This document shows, piece by piece, positions 41,190 to 51,803 of a stretch of 64,000 nucleotides of DNA (position 1 is its first letter; each line of letters opens with the position of its first letter). Made by a program: the position numbers and the translations under genes. Origin of the DNA: Flocculibacter collagenilyticus (GTDB lineage: Bacteria; Pseudomonadota; Gammaproteobacteria; Enterobacterales; Alteromonadaceae); assembly GCF_016469335.1 (NCBI RefSeq), contig NZ_CP059888.1, positions 3,100,001 to 3,164,000 of the forward strand, written 5' to 3'. The notes below the pieces were generated by a model. That model was not told the origin of the DNA. It searched no databases and was given only the letters and a program-made list of their open reading frames with translations.

Positions 41190-42631
41190 TTTATGTCTCC
41201 TTCACCAGTTTGCCCTACTTCAAAATCGCTAACAGGCCAAGTATCTTTATTATTACGATCGAACACTAATGCGCCATCAACATATACTTTTTCAGCTTGG
41301 GTGTAGCTAGAAAATGGATCGTTATTCCACAGTACTACATCGGCATTTTTGCCGACTTCTAATGAACCCGTTTGGTCGAATATGCCCAGCGATTTTGCCG
41401 GATTAGCAGAAAGCCATTGCCACGCATCTGCTTTGCTAATATCGATACCTGCACGGCGGCCATCAGAAAGTGCTTTTGCGGCTTCTTGGTTTAAGCGTTG
41501 AATGCCAATGTCACTGTCAGAATGCACAATGGCACACGCGCCAGCTTGATGCACCATTGGAATATTTTCTCTTACGCCGTCATACGCTTCCATTTTAAAG
41601 CCCCACCAATCTGCCCACATTGACGAGCACACGCCTTCTTGTGCTAATTTGTCAGCAATTTTGTATGACTCTACTGCATGGTGAAAGCTACCAATTTGGT
41701 AGTTAAACTCTTTCATCACATCTAACATGGTGCCCATATCATCGGCACGGTAACAATGCATATGCACAATAATGTCACCAGCCAACACACCTGCTAATGT
41801 TTCAAGCTCTAGGTTACGCTTGGGTGGTTTTGCATTTTTGTCTTTTTTCGCGTCGTTATAATACTTATCCCAACTACGTTGATAGTCTTGTGCGTCTGCC
41901 CATGCTTGTCGATAACCAGCAACATTACCCATTCGTGTTGATGGGCCTGATTTTTTACCATAAACGCGTTTTGGGTTTTCACCGCACGCCATTTTTAAAC
42001 CGTAAGGTGCGCCTGGAAACTTCATGTCTTGTACCACTCTGCCGGGTACATTTTTTACCGTAACTGAACGCCCACCAACTAAGTTAGCTGAGCCCGGTAA
42101 GATTTGCATTGCGGTTACGCCACCAGCAACTGCACGTCTAAAACCGGGATCTTGTGGCCAAATAGAATGCTCTGCCCACACTGCCGCCGTTACGGGTTTT
42201 GTCATCTCGTTGCCGTCAGCATGAGAATGCGCATCTGGCGTGGCATAAACGCCTAAATGACTGTGCACATCAATAATACCGGGTGTTACCCACTTACCTG
42301 CACCATTGATTGTTTGTACTTTTTCACCCGCCTTTAATTGCGTAATTTCGTCGTTCATATCAGCAATCGCGACCACTTTTCCGTCGCGCATTAATAATTG
42401 ACCGCGCTCTATTTTGCCGCCTATACCATCTAAAATAGTCACATTCGTAATTAACGTAGGTTGGCTAGGTAACGACTTATATTGACTTGGGAAGGGATCA
42501 GGATTTACCTGTACTAGCTCGATTTTATTGGCTTGTTGAGCACTGTTATTTGCAGTACATGCGATTAACGAACTAGCCGCTATCATCGCCAAGCCTGCTG
42601 TCGCTAATTTGGACGGACGGAACCTAAACAT
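41186..42631 (-). CDS. exported amidohydrolase (lipoprotein)
   Basis: 481 residues from ATG 42631 (MFRFRPSKLATAGLAMIAAS), with lipobox LIAC; the in-frame ATG at 42652 would lengthen the signal region. Metal site: TPGIIDVHSHLGVY (HxH), then DIIVHMHCYRADD, GSFHHAVESYKI and IVHSDSDIG (Asp). It ends with the usual LEVGKNADVVLWNNDPFS. Such amidohydrolases cleave cyclic or amide bonds, often peptides or heterocycles; substrate unknown. It pairs with the degenerate copy downstream. Confidence 0.88.
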   Translation of the reverse strand: MFRFRPSKLATAGLAMIAASSLIACTANNSAQQANKIELVQVNPDPFPSQYKSLPSQPTLITNVTILDGIGGKIERGQLLMRDGKVVAIADMNDEITQLKAGEKVQTINGAGKWVTPGIIDVHSHLGVYATPDAHSHADGNEMTKPVTAAVWAEHSIWPQDPGFRRAVAGGVTAMQILPGSANLVGGRSVTVKNVPGRVVQDMKFPGAPYGLKMACGENPKRVYGKKSGPSTRMGNVAGYRQAWADAQDYQRSWDKYYNDAKKDKNAKPPKRNLELETLAGVLAGDIIVHMHCYRADDMGTMLDVMKEFNYQIGSFHHAVESYKIADKLAQEGVCSSMWADWWGFKMEAYDGVRENIPMVHQAGACAIVHSDSDIGIQRLNQEAAKALSDGRRAGIDISKADAWQWLSANPAKSLGIFDQTGSLEVGKNADVVLWNNDPFSSYTQAEKVYVDGALVFDRNNKDTWPVSDFEVGQTGEGDIK

Positions 42632-42697
42632 AACACCTCTTATTTTAATCATTTATTGGTACCCATTAACTCAGGTAACTGTCTTATAATCGAAAAA

Positions 42698-42730
42698 AAA
42701 CCTGAACAATATCTTACATTGTTCAGGTTT
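42698..42730 (-). terminator. rpoS terminator
   Basis: Perfect 12-bp stem AAACCTGAACAA/TTGTTCAGGTTT, followed on the minus strand by T8. It lies about 70 bp after the rpoS stop. Confidence 0.88.
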
Positions 42731-42802
42731 CTGTGAAAACGTTACACTTAAAGTTATTCAAGTGTTTATATGCTATAGCAATTAAGGCGGGCGCATCACC
42801 CT

Positions 42803-43801
42803 TTATTGCTGAAACAACGACTCTATATTTAGCCCTTCATGCGTCACAATATCTTTAAGGCGGCGCAATGCTTCTACCTGAATTTGTCGTACACGTTCGC
42901 GTGTTAAACCAATTTCTTTACCAACATCTTCAAGGGTAGATTGTTCGTAGCCTAATAAGCCAAAGCGTCTAGCTAGCACTTCTCGTTGCTTAGGGTTTAG
43001 CTCTTCTAGCCAATGCACAATACTATGTTTAATATCGTCATCTTGTAGCTTAAGCTCTGGTCCCATGCCTTTTTCGTCTGCAATCACATCAAGTAGCGCT
43101 TTGTCTGAATCCCCCCCAATCGGCATATCCACCGATGAAATTTTTTCATTAAGACGAAGCATTTTGCTAACTTCTTCTACGGGGCGATCTAATTTTTCAG
43201 CGATTTCTTCAGCAGTGGGCTCGTGATCAAGTTGCTGTGCAAGTTCGCGGGCTGTGCGTAAGTATACATTTAGCTCTTTTACCACATGAATCGGCAAGCG
43301 AATGGTGCGTGTTTGATTCATGATCGCACGCTCAATAGTTTGCCTAATCCACCATGTTGCATATGTGGAGAAGCGGAAACCGCGTTCTGGATCAAATTTT
43401 TCAACCGCGCGAATTAAGCCTAAATTGCCTTCTTCAATTAAATCTAGCAATGCTAAACCACGGTTGTTATAACGGCGGGCAATTTTAACAACCAATCTTA
43501 GGTTGCTTTCAATCATACGTTTGCGGGAAGCTTCATCGCCTTTTAAGGCTTTGCGAGCATAAAATACTTCTTCTTCAGCAGAAAGTAAGGGAGAAAAGCC
43601 TATTTCGCCTAGATAAAGCTGGGTGGCGTCGAGGGTCTTCTGTACGTCTTCTTTTTTGAATACGTCATCCTCAGTGTCGGCGCTACTTTCTGCCGTTTTG
43701 TTGATGGTAGGAGGGTCATTCTCATCTAAGTCAATGAGTGGCTCAATCTTATCATCAGTCGAATACTCTACCATGTTCTCTGGATTTTGTACCTGTACCA
43801 T
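42803..43801 (-). CDS. rpoS: RNA polymerase sigma factor RpoS
   Basis: 332 residues from ATG 43801, which has GGGAGA 6 nt upstream; the in-frame ATG at 43822 lacks a good site. Sigma-70 regions: 1.2 ([27 protein letters not shown]), 2 ([61 protein letters not shown]), 3, and 4.2 ([28 protein letters not shown]). It directs the general stress and stationary-phase regulon. Downstream of nlpD as in most gammaproteobacteria. Confidence 0.97.
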   Translation of the reverse strand: MVQVQNPENMVEYSTDDKIEPLIDLDENDPPTINKTAESSADTEDDVFKKEDVQKTLDATQLYLGEIGFSPLLSAEEEVFYARKALKGDEASRKRMIESNLRLVVKIARRYNNRGLALLDLIEEGNLGLIRAVEKFDPERGFRFSTYATWWIRQTIERAIMNQTRTIRLPIHVVKELNVYLRTARELAQQLDHEPTAEEIAEKLDRPVEEVSKMLRLNEKISSVDMPIGGDSDKALLDVIADEKGMGPELKLQDDDIKHSIVHWLEELNPKQREVLARRFGLLGYEQSTLEDVGKEIGLTRERVRQIQVEALRRLKDIVTHEGLNIESLFQQ

Positions 43802-43886
43802 AGTTTTTCTCCCAATAACCAAAACGACAACAATTTGTCTTTAATTAATACTTTCCTGAGTAACTACATCCTATTGATCTAAATAA

Positions 43887-44783
43887 CTAACGTTTCGGCA
43901 AATACTTCAAAGGATTGACGGATTTGCCTCGGTATCTAATTTCAAAATGCAACCTTGTACTGGCTGCATCGGTACTTCCCATATCTGCGATATGTTGTCC
44001 TGCTTTAATTTGCGCTTTTTCACCAACCAATAATTTAGCGTTATGTGCGTAGGCGCTTAAATAATCATCATTATGTTTAATAATGATTAAGTTACCATAA
44101 CCTCTTAATGCGCTTCCTGCGTATACTACTTTTCCATCGGCAGCGGCCAAAATTTGTTGACCTTTTCTTCCTGAAATATCGATTCCTTTATTACCACTTT
44201 CACTATTAGAAAATGGCGATATCACCTTGCCTTTAGTTGGCCAAATCCAACTTCTAATCTTGTTTGACTTTGATTTAGTTGGCTTTTTATCTGGTACTGA
44301 ATTTACAGGCTTACTATGACCATACTCCCCTCTTTTTGTATCCGCAAGTTTTTTTTGATTATTTTTTGAGCTAACATTTGTACTCCCACTTGGGGCAGTA
44401 GCTTTTTTATTTACGCTTGGTCTTTGAGTATGGATTTGTTTTTTTTGATTTTTTTTCTGGGCGTATTGTGCTGCACTTTTGGTGGTTAAGTTCAGTACTT
44501 GCCCGGGATAAATTCGGTAAGGTTTATTGATGCGATTAATCGCCGCTAAGTGTCGAAAGTCAACACCTGCCCGCCACGCAATTGAAAAGAGTGTTTCACC
44601 TTTTTTTACTACATATTTATCGCTGCGAATCGAATTTTTCTTTCGAGTAATATTCGCTTCAGAACCTGACGAAACAGCAACCACTGGCGCAGGAGTATGG
44701 CGTTGCGAGCATGACGCTAACAGTATGACTAACACAATAAGTATGCTGTAGTGTTTTATCACGCTATGCAAACTCCCAAACAA
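43887..44783 (-). CDS. nlpD: murein hydrolase activator NlpD
   Basis: 298 residues. Lipoprotein signal (ILIVLVILLASC), LysM domain (YVVKKGETLFSIAWRAGVDFRHLAAINRINKPYRIYPGQVLNL), long basic Lys/Ser-rich linker, and C-terminal LytM/M23 domain (GNKGIDISGRKGQQILAAADGKVVYAGSALRGYGNLIIIKH). As in E. coli NlpD, the metal ligands are degenerate (GIDI instead of HxGxD), so it should activate an amidase rather than cut peptidoglycan. In other species the rpoS promoter lies inside nlpD. Confidence 0.95.
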   Translation of the reverse strand: MFGSLHSVIKHYSILIVLVILLASCSQRHTPAPVVAVSSGSEANITRKKNSIRSDKYVVKKGETLFSIAWRAGVDFRHLAAINRINKPYRIYPGQVLNLTTKSAAQYAQKKNQKKQIHTQRPSVNKKATAPSGSTNVSSKNNQKKLADTKRGEYGHSKPVNSVPDKKPTKSKSNKIRSWIWPTKGKVISPFSNSESGNKGIDISGRKGQQILAAADGKVVYAGSALRGYGNLIIIKHNDDYLSAYAHNAKLLVGEKAQIKAGQHIADMGSTDAASTRLHFEIRYRGKSVNPLKYLPKR

Positions 44784-44846
44784 TGACTTCTACTCATCAG
44801 GTTCTATCGTTTTTTCTTTACGATATTTCACCAACTTAAAGTTAGG

Positions 44847-45425
44847 CTATCGGTAAATCAAAAAGGCGACTACCGCCAATATAATTACACTCCAACCAAT
44901 CACATCAACGTAACGTCTTAACTTATGTTCCATTTCAGCTCCGCCCCAACGCATTAAACCTGCCACTAAAAAGAAGCGTAAACCGCGGCTCACAAACGAT
45001 GCAACAATAAACGGAATAAACAACATATTCAGCAAGCCTGCGCTTACTGTAAATAATTTATACGGAATAGGTGTAAAACCTGCTAAAAACACCACCCAAA
45101 TTCCCCACTCGGTAAACCAAGCAAGAATGGTGTCGAACTTATCAGTGTAACCAAAGCTTTCTATCATCGGTGCGACAACTGGCTCGAATAAGGCATATCC
45201 CAACAAATAGCCTACTGCGCCACCCAGCACAGAAGCAACGGTGGTTAATAGTGCATAGTGCCAAGCGCGATGCGGCTTAGCGAGCGACATAGGAGCCAGC
45301 ATCACATCGGGTGGAATGGGAAAGAAAACAGACTCCGCAAATGTTAGGCCTGATAAGTAAGCAGGGGCATGTCTATGCTTTGCCCAACGTAACGCTAAAT
45401 CATACAAATAGGTGAACAACTTCAC
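44847..45425 (-). CDS. yqaA: YqaA family (DedA-like) inner membrane protein
   Basis: 192 residues, four or five membrane helices. SNARE-associated/DedA-like core: [26 protein letters not shown] and [35 protein letters not shown], with the re-entrant F/GFTPIPYK motif seen in DedA proteins thought to act as lipid scramblases or transporters. The start overlaps the pcm stop by 4 bp (ATGA), so it is co-translated. Confidence 0.9.
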   Translation of the reverse strand: MKLFTYLYDLALRWAKHRHAPAYLSGLTFAESVFFPIPPDVMLAPMSLAKPHRAWHYALLTTVASVLGGAVGYLLGYALFEPVVAPMIESFGYTDKFDTILAWFTEWGIWVVFLAGFTPIPYKLFTVSAGLLNMLFIPFIVASFVSRGLRFFLVAGLMRWGGAEMEHKLRRYVDVIGWSVIILAVVAFLIYR

Positions 45426-46060
45426 TTTAATTCTCCTGGTACTAACGGCACAAACCTAACTGATTCTACCTGTGTACTTTTAAATTTATTGCCTTCGCGT
45501 GTAATCACTTCAAGCACCTGAACATCAGCCCCAACGGGGATCACTAACCTGCCACCTTCCGCCAATTGTTGTAATAATGCCTCAGGCACGGTAGGTGGAG
45601 CGGCGGTAACAATGATGGCATCAAATGGCGCTTTTGACTCCCACCCCTGCCAGCCATCGCCATATTTAGTTGAAATGTTATATAAATCGAGCTGCTTTAA
45701 TCTACGCTTTGCCTGAAACTGCAATGTTTGAATGCGCTCGATACTGCAAACGTGTTCAACTAGTTGCGCTAATATAGCGGTTTGATAGCCTGATCCCGTG
45801 CCCACTTCAAGCACGTTCTTTTTCGGCCCATCTTCAAGTAACAGTTCAGTCATTCTTGCTACAATGTAGGGTTGTGACAGTGTTTGCCCTTGTCCTATTG
45901 GCAATGCCGTATTCTCATACGCTTTATGCGTGAGCGTTTGCGGTAAAAATATGTGCCTAGGCGTATTAGCGATAGCGCGTAATACGTGACGGTTTTTTAT
46001 ACCTTCTCGTTCCAGCAGTTGGGCAAGCTGCTCAGGACTCCTAGGGGAGTTATTATTCAT
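45422..46060 (-). CDS. pcm: protein-L-isoaspartate O-methyltransferase
   Basis: 212 residues. SAM-dependent methyltransferase repairing isoaspartyl residues. Motifs: [22 protein letters not shown] (substrate loop), [18 protein letters not shown] (motif I, SAM binding) and [21 protein letters not shown] (motif II). Lies directly downstream of surE in the conserved stress locus. Confidence 0.96.
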   Translation of the reverse strand: MNNNSPRSPEQLAQLLEREGIKNRHVLRAIANTPRHIFLPQTLTHKAYENTALPIGQGQTLSQPYIVARMTELLLEDGPKKNVLEVGTGSGYQTAILAQLVEHVCSIERIQTLQFQAKRRLKQLDLYNISTKYGDGWQGWESKAPFDAIIVTAAPPTVPEALLQQLAEGGRLVIPVGADVQVLEVITREGNKFKSTQVESVRFVPLVPGELK

Positions 46061-46109
46061 GGGCGAATTCCATTTTTATTCAATCGCAAGGTTAGCTAAC
46101 CGAGCCCCC

Positions 46110-46874
46110 TTACTGTGTATTACTGAAATCTACTTCGCTCATCCAGTTTGCTAAACTTTCAATGCTATTGTAAGCCGTCATATCAACGGTTAATGGTGTG
46201 ATAGAAGCATAACCTTGGCTAACTGCTTCAAAATCAGTGCCTTCTCCTGCGTCTAGCTCCGAACCTAGCGAACCATACCAATAAATTGCACGACCCCAAG
46301 GGTCAACCTGTGCAGTCATTGTTTCTGCTTTATGTCGCTGTCCTAATCGCGTGACTTTAACACCTTTAATCTCATTTAGCGGCACATCGGGCACATTTAT
46401 ATTTAAAATTTGATCAGCAGGTAACGGATGTGTTCGTAAACGTTGAATCACTTTAACGGTGACTGCCGCGGCGGTTTCATAATGCTTTTCTTCTTTACCA
46501 ACTAGCGACACAGCAATAGCTGGTAACCCCATATGACGCCCTTCTGTCGCGGCGGCTACCGTGCCTGAATACAGTACATCATCGCCTAAATTAGCACCGT
46601 GATTAATACCCGCCACGACTAAATCTGGCTGACCGTCATATAACTGGTTAATGGCCAAATGTACACAATCTGTGGGGGTACCATTAATCGATGCAAAACC
46701 ATTTTCAAGCATATGCACGCGCAATGGGTTTAATAATGTTAAAGAATTACTGGCACCGCTACAGTTTCTATCTGGGGCAACCACTTTTACATCGGCAATG
46801 GTAACAAGCGCATCGTATAACTTTTTTATTCCCGGAGCATGCGCCCCATCATCATTACTTAATAAAATTCGCAT
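46110..46874 (-). CDS. surE: 5'/3'-nucleotidase SurE
   Basis: 254 residues. [23 protein letters not shown] carries the two Asp metal ligands, [15 protein letters not shown] follows, and [26 protein letters not shown] holds the family's NxGxN-like loop. The enzyme removes phosphate from nucleoside monophosphates. It starts 4 bp after the truD stop. Confidence 0.96.
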   Translation of the reverse strand: MRILLSNDDGAHAPGIKKLYDALVTIADVKVVAPDRNCSGASNSLTLLNPLRVHMLENGFASINGTPTDCVHLAINQLYDGQPDLVVAGINHGANLGDDVLYSGTVAAATEGRHMGLPAIAVSLVGKEEKHYETAAAVTVKVIQRLRTHPLPADQILNINVPDVPLNEIKGVKVTRLGQRHKAETMTAQVDPWGRAIYWYGSLGSELDAGEGTDFEAVSQGYASITPLTVDMTAYNSIESLANWMSEVDFSNTQ

Positions 46875-46878
46875 AAGG

Positions 46879-47985
46879 TTAGCTCTTATTATATTGAGAT
46901 CTTAATACATCACTGTAATCGCTGTAATTTATCGCTTCTCTTAATAAGCTGGTTGCAAAACAGCCAGACGGTAAGGTAAATGATAAAACAATGCTGCTAT
47001 CGTCTATTTTTTCATAGGTAAATGTCAACGGCTTCAATATGACACGTCTTCTGTCATTACCCGCTCGTAACGCATCTAGCCCAGCGATCCACGCTTGATA
47101 ATCAGTAACGGCTGATTGCTCTATGGCGCCAGCATCATCTTTAGCAAAGGCTAACTCGTTACCTACTAACGGAGCTGACAAACAAATCTCTTGTTTAGCG
47201 AGGCGTTGTAACGTTGGTTCATCAAGCGGTGCAGCAAAATATGAATTAACATCGGGGAACATAAACAAATCGCCTTCTAACGGCGAAGTCAGCACATTTT
47301 GCTCGGCGCGCTTACTTACAATTAAATTAAATAACCAAGAACGTGCCGCTGAAATCACTAATCCGCGCAGCTTTTTATCACGAATTGCTTCACCTGCGAA
47401 CATCCGCTCTGCTAGTTGTAAATTATTACCTTCAATACCAAAGCGTTGCTCACCAAAATAATTAGGCACTCCGAGTGACTCTATCAGCCCTAGGCGGCGA
47501 ACCAAGGCTGTATAATTTTCAATGTCGCGTATGACTAATGTGAACTTATTACCCGACAAACACCCAGTGCGAAGCTTCTTTTGATGCCTTGTGTGCTCAA
47601 TCACTTTAATCGTATCAGTAGAAAAAGCGTCCCAATCTAATTCTTTCTTAATCGGTACTGGCACACTAAACCACTGACGCGTTATTGCATTCCTGTCTTT
47701 TAATCCTGCGTAGCTCACATCACGAATTTTCACGCCAGCAAATTTTGCTAACTTTTTAGCGACAAATTGCGTGTTTTCACCGATTTTTTCAATATATAAG
47801 CAAACATGTTCGCCTTCGCCAGTTAGCTCAAAGTCGAGCTGTTCTTCAACCCGAAAATCGTCAGGATGACGTCGAATAACACCTGTAGCTTCAGGTGTAC
47901 CATGTAAGTAAGCTAATTGATTAAATTGTTTTTTAAAATCGAAGTCACTGTCGTCGCTGTTATGAGGTTGCTGCGAGTTAGCCAT
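46879..47985 (-). CDS. truD: tRNA pseudouridine(13) synthase TruD
   Basis: 368 residues. [49 protein letters not shown] and [20 protein letters not shown] hold the catalytic Asp in the GLKDR motif. An insert typical of TruD ([12 protein letters not shown]) follows. It modifies U13 in tRNA-Glu. Sits between ispF and surE as in relatives. Confidence 0.95.
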   Translation of the reverse strand: MANSQQPHNSDDSDFDFKKQFNQLAYLHGTPEATGVIRRHPDDFRVEEQLDFELTGEGEHVCLYIEKIGENTQFVAKKLAKFAGVKIRDVSYAGLKDRNAITRQWFSVPVPIKKELDWDAFSTDTIKVIEHTRHQKKLRTGCLSGNKFTLVIRDIENYTALVRRLGLIESLGVPNYFGEQRFGIEGNNLQLAERMFAGEAIRDKKLRGLVISAARSWLFNLIVSKRAEQNVLTSPLEGDLFMFPDVNSYFAAPLDEPTLQRLAKQEICLSAPLVGNELAFAKDDAGAIEQSAVTDYQAWIAGLDALRAGNDRRRVILKPLTFTYEKIDDSSIVLSFTLPSGCFATSLLREAINYSDYSDVLRSQYNKS

Positions 47986-48012
47986 GGAAATTGCCTTAAA
48001 TATATTTCAAAA

Positions 48013-48489
48013 TTATAGTGTTGTAACTAGCACAACAGCATGCGCTGCAATACCTTCTTTACGACCTGCAAAACCGAGCTTTTCGGTTGTTGTTGCTTTC
48101 ACATTGACTTGATCAATCGCAACATTTAAACACGTTGCGATTTGTTCACGCATCGCCACAATATGCGGTGCCATTTTAGGTGTTTGGGCAACAATCGTTA
48201 AATCTACATTACCTACTTGGTAGCCTTTCTCTTTGACCGACTCGACCACCTTTTGCAACAAAATGCGGCTGTCTATATTTTCAAACTCTGCATCGGTGTC
48301 AGGAAAATGCTTACCAATATCACCTAATGCGACTGAACCTAGCAGTGCATCGCATAAAGCGTGCAGTGCCACATCACCGTCTGAATGGGCAAGCAACCCT
48401 TCATGATGCGGTATTTTTACACCACCAATCGTGATGGGACCACTACCACCAAATTTATGCACGTCGTAACCATGGCCAATTCTAATCAT
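48013..48489 (-). CDS. ispF: 2-C-methyl-D-erythritol 2,4-cyclodiphosphate synthase
   Basis: 158 residues. [13 protein letters not shown] (D-x-H zinc ligands), [39 protein letters not shown] and the C-terminal [24 protein letters not shown] are all IspF signatures. Fifth step of the MEP isoprenoid pathway; cytoplasmic trimer. It is 14 bp downstream of ispD. Confidence 0.97.
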   Translation of the reverse strand: MIRIGHGYDVHKFGGSGPITIGGVKIPHHEGLLAHSDGDVALHALCDALLGSVALGDIGKHFPDTDAEFENIDSRILLQKVVESVKEKGYQVGNVDLTIVAQTPKMAPHIVAMREQIATCLNVAIDQVNVKATTTEKLGFAGRKEGIAAHAVVLVTTL

Positions 48490-48503
48490 TGGATATTGTT
48501 CCT

Positions 48504-49223
48504 TTATTCATCTTGCATTAAAAATGCAGCCAGCTTTAAGTCGACTGGTCGGGTAATTTTAATATTTTCAGCGCTACCTTCAACAAGTGCCACTTTCTCC
48601 CCAATATATTCAATGGCTGATGCTTCGTCGGTAACGGCAATGTTATGTTTCATTGCTTGCTCAATTGCATTACATAATAGTTCGCAGGGAAAAAGCTGGG
48701 GTGTAAGGGCATGCCATAACTCTGAACGATCAATCGTTTTATTAATGGTAACGCTACCATTCACCGTTGTTGCCTGTTTCATCGTATCTTTTACAGGAGC
48801 CGCTAAAATACCACCATATTGATTATGTAAGCATGTTTGAATTAACAGCGAGATATCTTGATTATTCACCAATGGCCTTGCGGCATCATGCACCAATGCC
48901 CAAGTATTTTGCTCGGTTTTTGAATAGTTAGGAGAGTTAAGAATAGTGTTAAGTGCCGATAATACCGAGTCTGCTCGCTCTTTACCGCCAGACGCAACAT
49001 GAACGCGTGGGTGATTGGCAATAGCGAGATCTGCGTAGTAGGCATCACCGTCAGAAATAGCAATTACAATATGATCAACTTCAGGCTGATTAAGTAACTT
49101 TTCTACCGTATGCTCTAAAATTGTTTTGTTTTGCAGCATCAAATACTGTTTAGGTATATCAGCCTGCATTCTTGCCCCAACGCCAGCAGCTGGAATAACG
49201 GCAATAATCTGTGTTTTTTTCAT
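48504..49223 (-). CDS. ispD: 2-C-methyl-D-erythritol 4-phosphate cytidylyltransferase
   Basis: 239 residues. [21 protein letters not shown] (nucleotide-binding GxG and the KQY Lys), VHDAARPLV and [15 protein letters not shown] are the IspD signatures. It transfers CMP to MEP. Starts 61 bp after ftsB, as in E. coli-type clusters. Confidence 0.97.
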   Translation of the reverse strand: MKKTQIIAVIPAAGVGARMQADIPKQYLMLQNKTILEHTVEKLLNQPEVDHIVIAISDGDAYYADLAIANHPRVHVASGGKERADSVLSALNTILNSPNYSKTEQNTWALVHDAARPLVNNQDISLLIQTCLHNQYGGILAAPVKDTMKQATTVNGSVTINKTIDRSELWHALTPQLFPCELLCNAIEQAMKHNIAVTDEASAIEYIGEKVALVEGSAENIKITRPVDLKLAAFLMQDE

Positions 49224-49284
49224 TATGATCGTTATAAATTGAAAGTGAAAAAGTAAATGGGTGGGTCGTATAAGTGACTAATCG

Positions 49285-49569
49285 TTAATAACGCCCCTCT
49301 GGCGGAATAATTCTAAAAAAAGTTTCACCTTCTTTAATTAGCCCAAGTTCATTACGGGCACGCTCTTCTATTCCTTCCGTGCCAATTGTTAAATCGGCGA
49401 CATCTGCCGCAAGCAACTCATTGCGTTTTTGTAATTCTTGATTGCTTTCAACTAGCTTATTTACATCGCCTTGGTACTTTTGATAGTCCTTAACGCCGTT
49501 ATGACCAAACCATAACCGATAGGCCGAGAACAATAAAATAACCAGCAACACAATATTGAACAAGCGCAT
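49285..49569 (-). CDS. ftsB: cell division protein FtsB
   Basis: 94 residues. An N-terminal membrane helix (FNIVLLVILLFSAYRLWFG) is followed by a coiled coil (DYQKYQGDVNKLVESNQELQKRNELLAADVADL) and the conserved ARNELGLIKEGETFFRII tail. It forms the FtsQBL divisome complex. In most relatives eno is directly next to it; here five accessory genes separate them. Confidence 0.93.
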   Translation of the reverse strand: MRLFNIVLLVILLFSAYRLWFGHNGVKDYQKYQGDVNKLVESNQELQKRNELLAADVADLTIGTEGIEERARNELGLIKEGETFFRIIPPEGRY

Positions 49570-49711
49570 TGGTTAGGCCATCCCCATAAGCAATTATTAT
49601 TAGATAGGTAAATAGTAACGTGGATAGAAAAATATACAAAGCGGAAAAACACTAGCGGCAGTACTTAAAGGCGATTTCCACTGCCGCGTTTCATGACGAT
49701 TTATTCAAGTT

Positions 49712-50227
49712 TTAAAATAAAAGCACTTTGCGAATATCATTGATGTATGTATTGTTAGCAATATAACGATCACTCGCTAACAAGTTAAGAAACACTATGC
49801 TTTCATTCGTGTTCATCGTTAAGTTAATACCGTAGCCACTTTTATCATTTTCACTATATTTAACCACAACGGTGATAACCTGCTCATTTCCTTTGGAAAC
49901 TACTACAATAAACGGCTTGATTATTTGCCTATTGTTTAAGTACGTTAATGCTTCAAAGGCTAAGTTAATACGCTCATTTTCAGTGCTTAATGAGCTCAAA
50001 AGCTGTCTGAATTTACGTGCAATCTTAGAGGCATCTTGTCTTGTACGAGATACATCTTTAGCATTATGGTTTTGCAGGATTTCAAACCGGCAACTTTGTG
50101 GTCTAAGATTTTGCTTAATCTCTTGAATACATGCTGTAATATCAGCTTTCTGCGTAACCAAACTTTTAGCATGTAAGTTGAACGATGCGATGGCTAACAT
50201 GCTCGTTAACAGAATTGAAAAGCGCAT
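49712..50227 (-). CDS. small exported protein of unknown function
   Basis: 171 residues from ATG 50227, which gives a clean signal peptide (MRFSILLTSMLAIASFNLHA). The frame continues upstream to 50257 without one. Mature part has two Cys (ACIQEIKQNLRPQSC) early and LLSSLSTENERINLAFEALTYLNNRQIIKPFIVVVSKGNEQVITVVVKYSE. Mostly alpha/beta with no recognised domain. First of the accessory genes between ftsB and eno. Confidence 0.65.
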   Translation of the reverse strand: MRFSILLTSMLAIASFNLHAKSLVTQKADITACIQEIKQNLRPQSCRFEILQNHNAKDVSRTRQDASKIARKFRQLLSSLSTENERINLAFEALTYLNNRQIIKPFIVVVSKGNEQVITVVVKYSENDKSGYGINLTMNTNESIVFLNLLASDRYIANNTYINDIRKVLLF

Positions 50228-50320
50228 GGTTAATTTCTTCCTTATTAGAGTTTCCACTTATTGAGTAGCTAGCTGTAAAACAAATTCATATTTGTTGTGA
50301 AAGAGTACTTCTGAATTATA

Positions 50321-50815
50321 TTAGTCACTATAGTCCCACATAAGTACATATTTCTTTGATTTAGTGCGTAGAAGGAATTCACCACACCAATCATCATATG
50401 CGGGATGTTGTAGTGCAAGAACACTTTCAATTTCTGCAGTATTGATCAGATTAAATATCGGAGTCTTTCGAAAATGAGTAGAATATAGATTAATGAACTT
50501 CGCCACCGGAAATTCATAAAGAGTAAAATTTCGGATAAATTCTTCTACCCCTAGTTTTTCGCAAAAAAAGCATCGTGGCATTTCCTCAAAAATGGAATAT
50601 GCCAGCAAAATATCGTCTGCCACATCGCCATTACTTTCTATTAAAAAAACATTATTTGCATATTCAATGTGTCTATGTATCGAAACGGAAAGTCGTTTTA
50701 AAGAGTCTGTATATAGCCCGTGTAACTGGTATTCCTCAAATAAGTTTTTGAGTCCTTTGTTATCCATAGATAATCCAACTTTTATATAAGAAGTGTCATA
50801 CTTCAGCTCTGTCAT
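50321..50815 (-). CDS. hypothetical soluble protein, possible immunity-type
   Basis: 164 residues. No signal peptide or known motif. The sequence (KYDTSYIKVGLSMDNKGLKNLFEEYQLHGL... DDILLAYSIFEEMPRCFFCEKLGVEEFIRNFTLYEFP, then WCGEFLLRTKSKKYVLMWDYSD) has the style of small immunity or SMI1-like proteins. A second ATG lies at codon 17. Function unknown; included because the frame is long and protein-like. Confidence 0.6.
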   Translation of the reverse strand: MTELKYDTSYIKVGLSMDNKGLKNLFEEYQLHGLYTDSLKRLSVSIHRHIEYANNVFLIESNGDVADDILLAYSIFEEMPRCFFCEKLGVEEFIRNFTLYEFPVAKFINLYSTHFRKTPIFNLINTAEIESVLALQHPAYDDWCGEFLLRTKSKKYVLMWDYSD

Positions 50816-50911
50816 TGCTCATTAGTTAATGTAATGATATTTAACCGCATTACATTAAGCCTGAATCGCGGGCGATTTTTCTATAACATTTGAACTCTAT
50901 TATCTCTTCAC

Positions 50912-51706
50912 CTACCTTGCTGTCTCACTTACTGCGTCCATTGCCATATAATTAGACTTAAGCGCTATGGTGTTGTTCAATGCAGTGGCGTTTTCAAGCT
51001 TGTTTAGTATTTCACTATCAGGCAAGCATTCATTATCTAAGAATTTCACAAATTCTAAAATGGGATCACAAAATAATATATCTAATGATAATCGGTTCAT
51101 GCCATATATTCCTCGGTGGATCATATTTGCGCTAAATACCAATAAGTCGCCTGCCTGTAAGCTAACTTTCACTCCAGCAGGTAAACTTTCGTAATTTTTA
51201 CGTCCACATTGCTCTAAGCGAACATTCAACTCTTCACGAGTGTCCCAACGCTTGTGGGTTTCGGGTATTAGTTCTATGCCTGGCTCATCCATTAGGGGGA
51301 TCCTAAAATGAAGCACATTAGCGCCTGAAAGCGCTGATTTTTGCTCCTCTACAGACAGGTGATATTGCGGATCCCTATGCCAGTAATTCCTTTGATCAAG
51401 ATTTACAGGATCAAAAAATAGCTGCGTATTCATAAAAGCAGGACAAGTCCCCATAATCTCAGTAACCCTGTCCATCAGCTTATTGGAGCCAATAAACTTG
51501 AATAACCGCTCTCTTGCAGGCTTCTCAAGATGTTTTTTAGCTGTTAAATAAGCCGAGTTTACTGCTTTTTCCTTATAGAATTTGGCATTTTCCTGCTTCC
51601 ATGATCGATGGAACTGCATAATCACTTCACGAAGATTATGGAGCTCTTGTGAGGTAAAAACTTGCTTGAAAACTACATATCCCTTCTCTTCATAATCACT
51701 ATCCAT
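50912..51706 (-). CDS. phytanoyl-CoA dioxygenase family protein
   Basis: 264 residues, Fe(II)/2-oxoglutarate-dependent oxygenase fold. Metal triad: NYWHRDPQ (H110-x-D112) and NMIHRGIYGMNRLSLDI (H197, with R205 likely binding 2-oxoglutarate). YVVFKQVFTSQELHNLRE is the usual N-terminal start. The family hydroxylates many small molecules; substrate unknown. Full length, single copy, between two accessory genes. Confidence 0.87.
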   Translation of the reverse strand: MDSDYEEKGYVVFKQVFTSQELHNLREVIMQFHRSWKQENAKFYKEKAVNSAYLTAKKHLEKPARERLFKFIGSNKLMDRVTEIMGTCPAFMNTQLFFDPVNLDQRNYWHRDPQYHLSVEEQKSALSGANVLHFRIPLMDEPGIELIPETHKRWDTREELNVRLEQCGRKNYESLPAGVKVSLQAGDLLVFSANMIHRGIYGMNRLSLDILFCDPILEFVKFLDNECLPDSEILNKLENATALNNTIALKSNYMAMDAVSETAR

Positions 51707-51803
51707 AAAACATCTCTGCCTTTTATATCTAAAACAATTAAAGAGGCTGCTAGGCGATAAACAACTTAATCGCCCTGAATTTAGATAAGTTAAATATCAC
51801 TCA

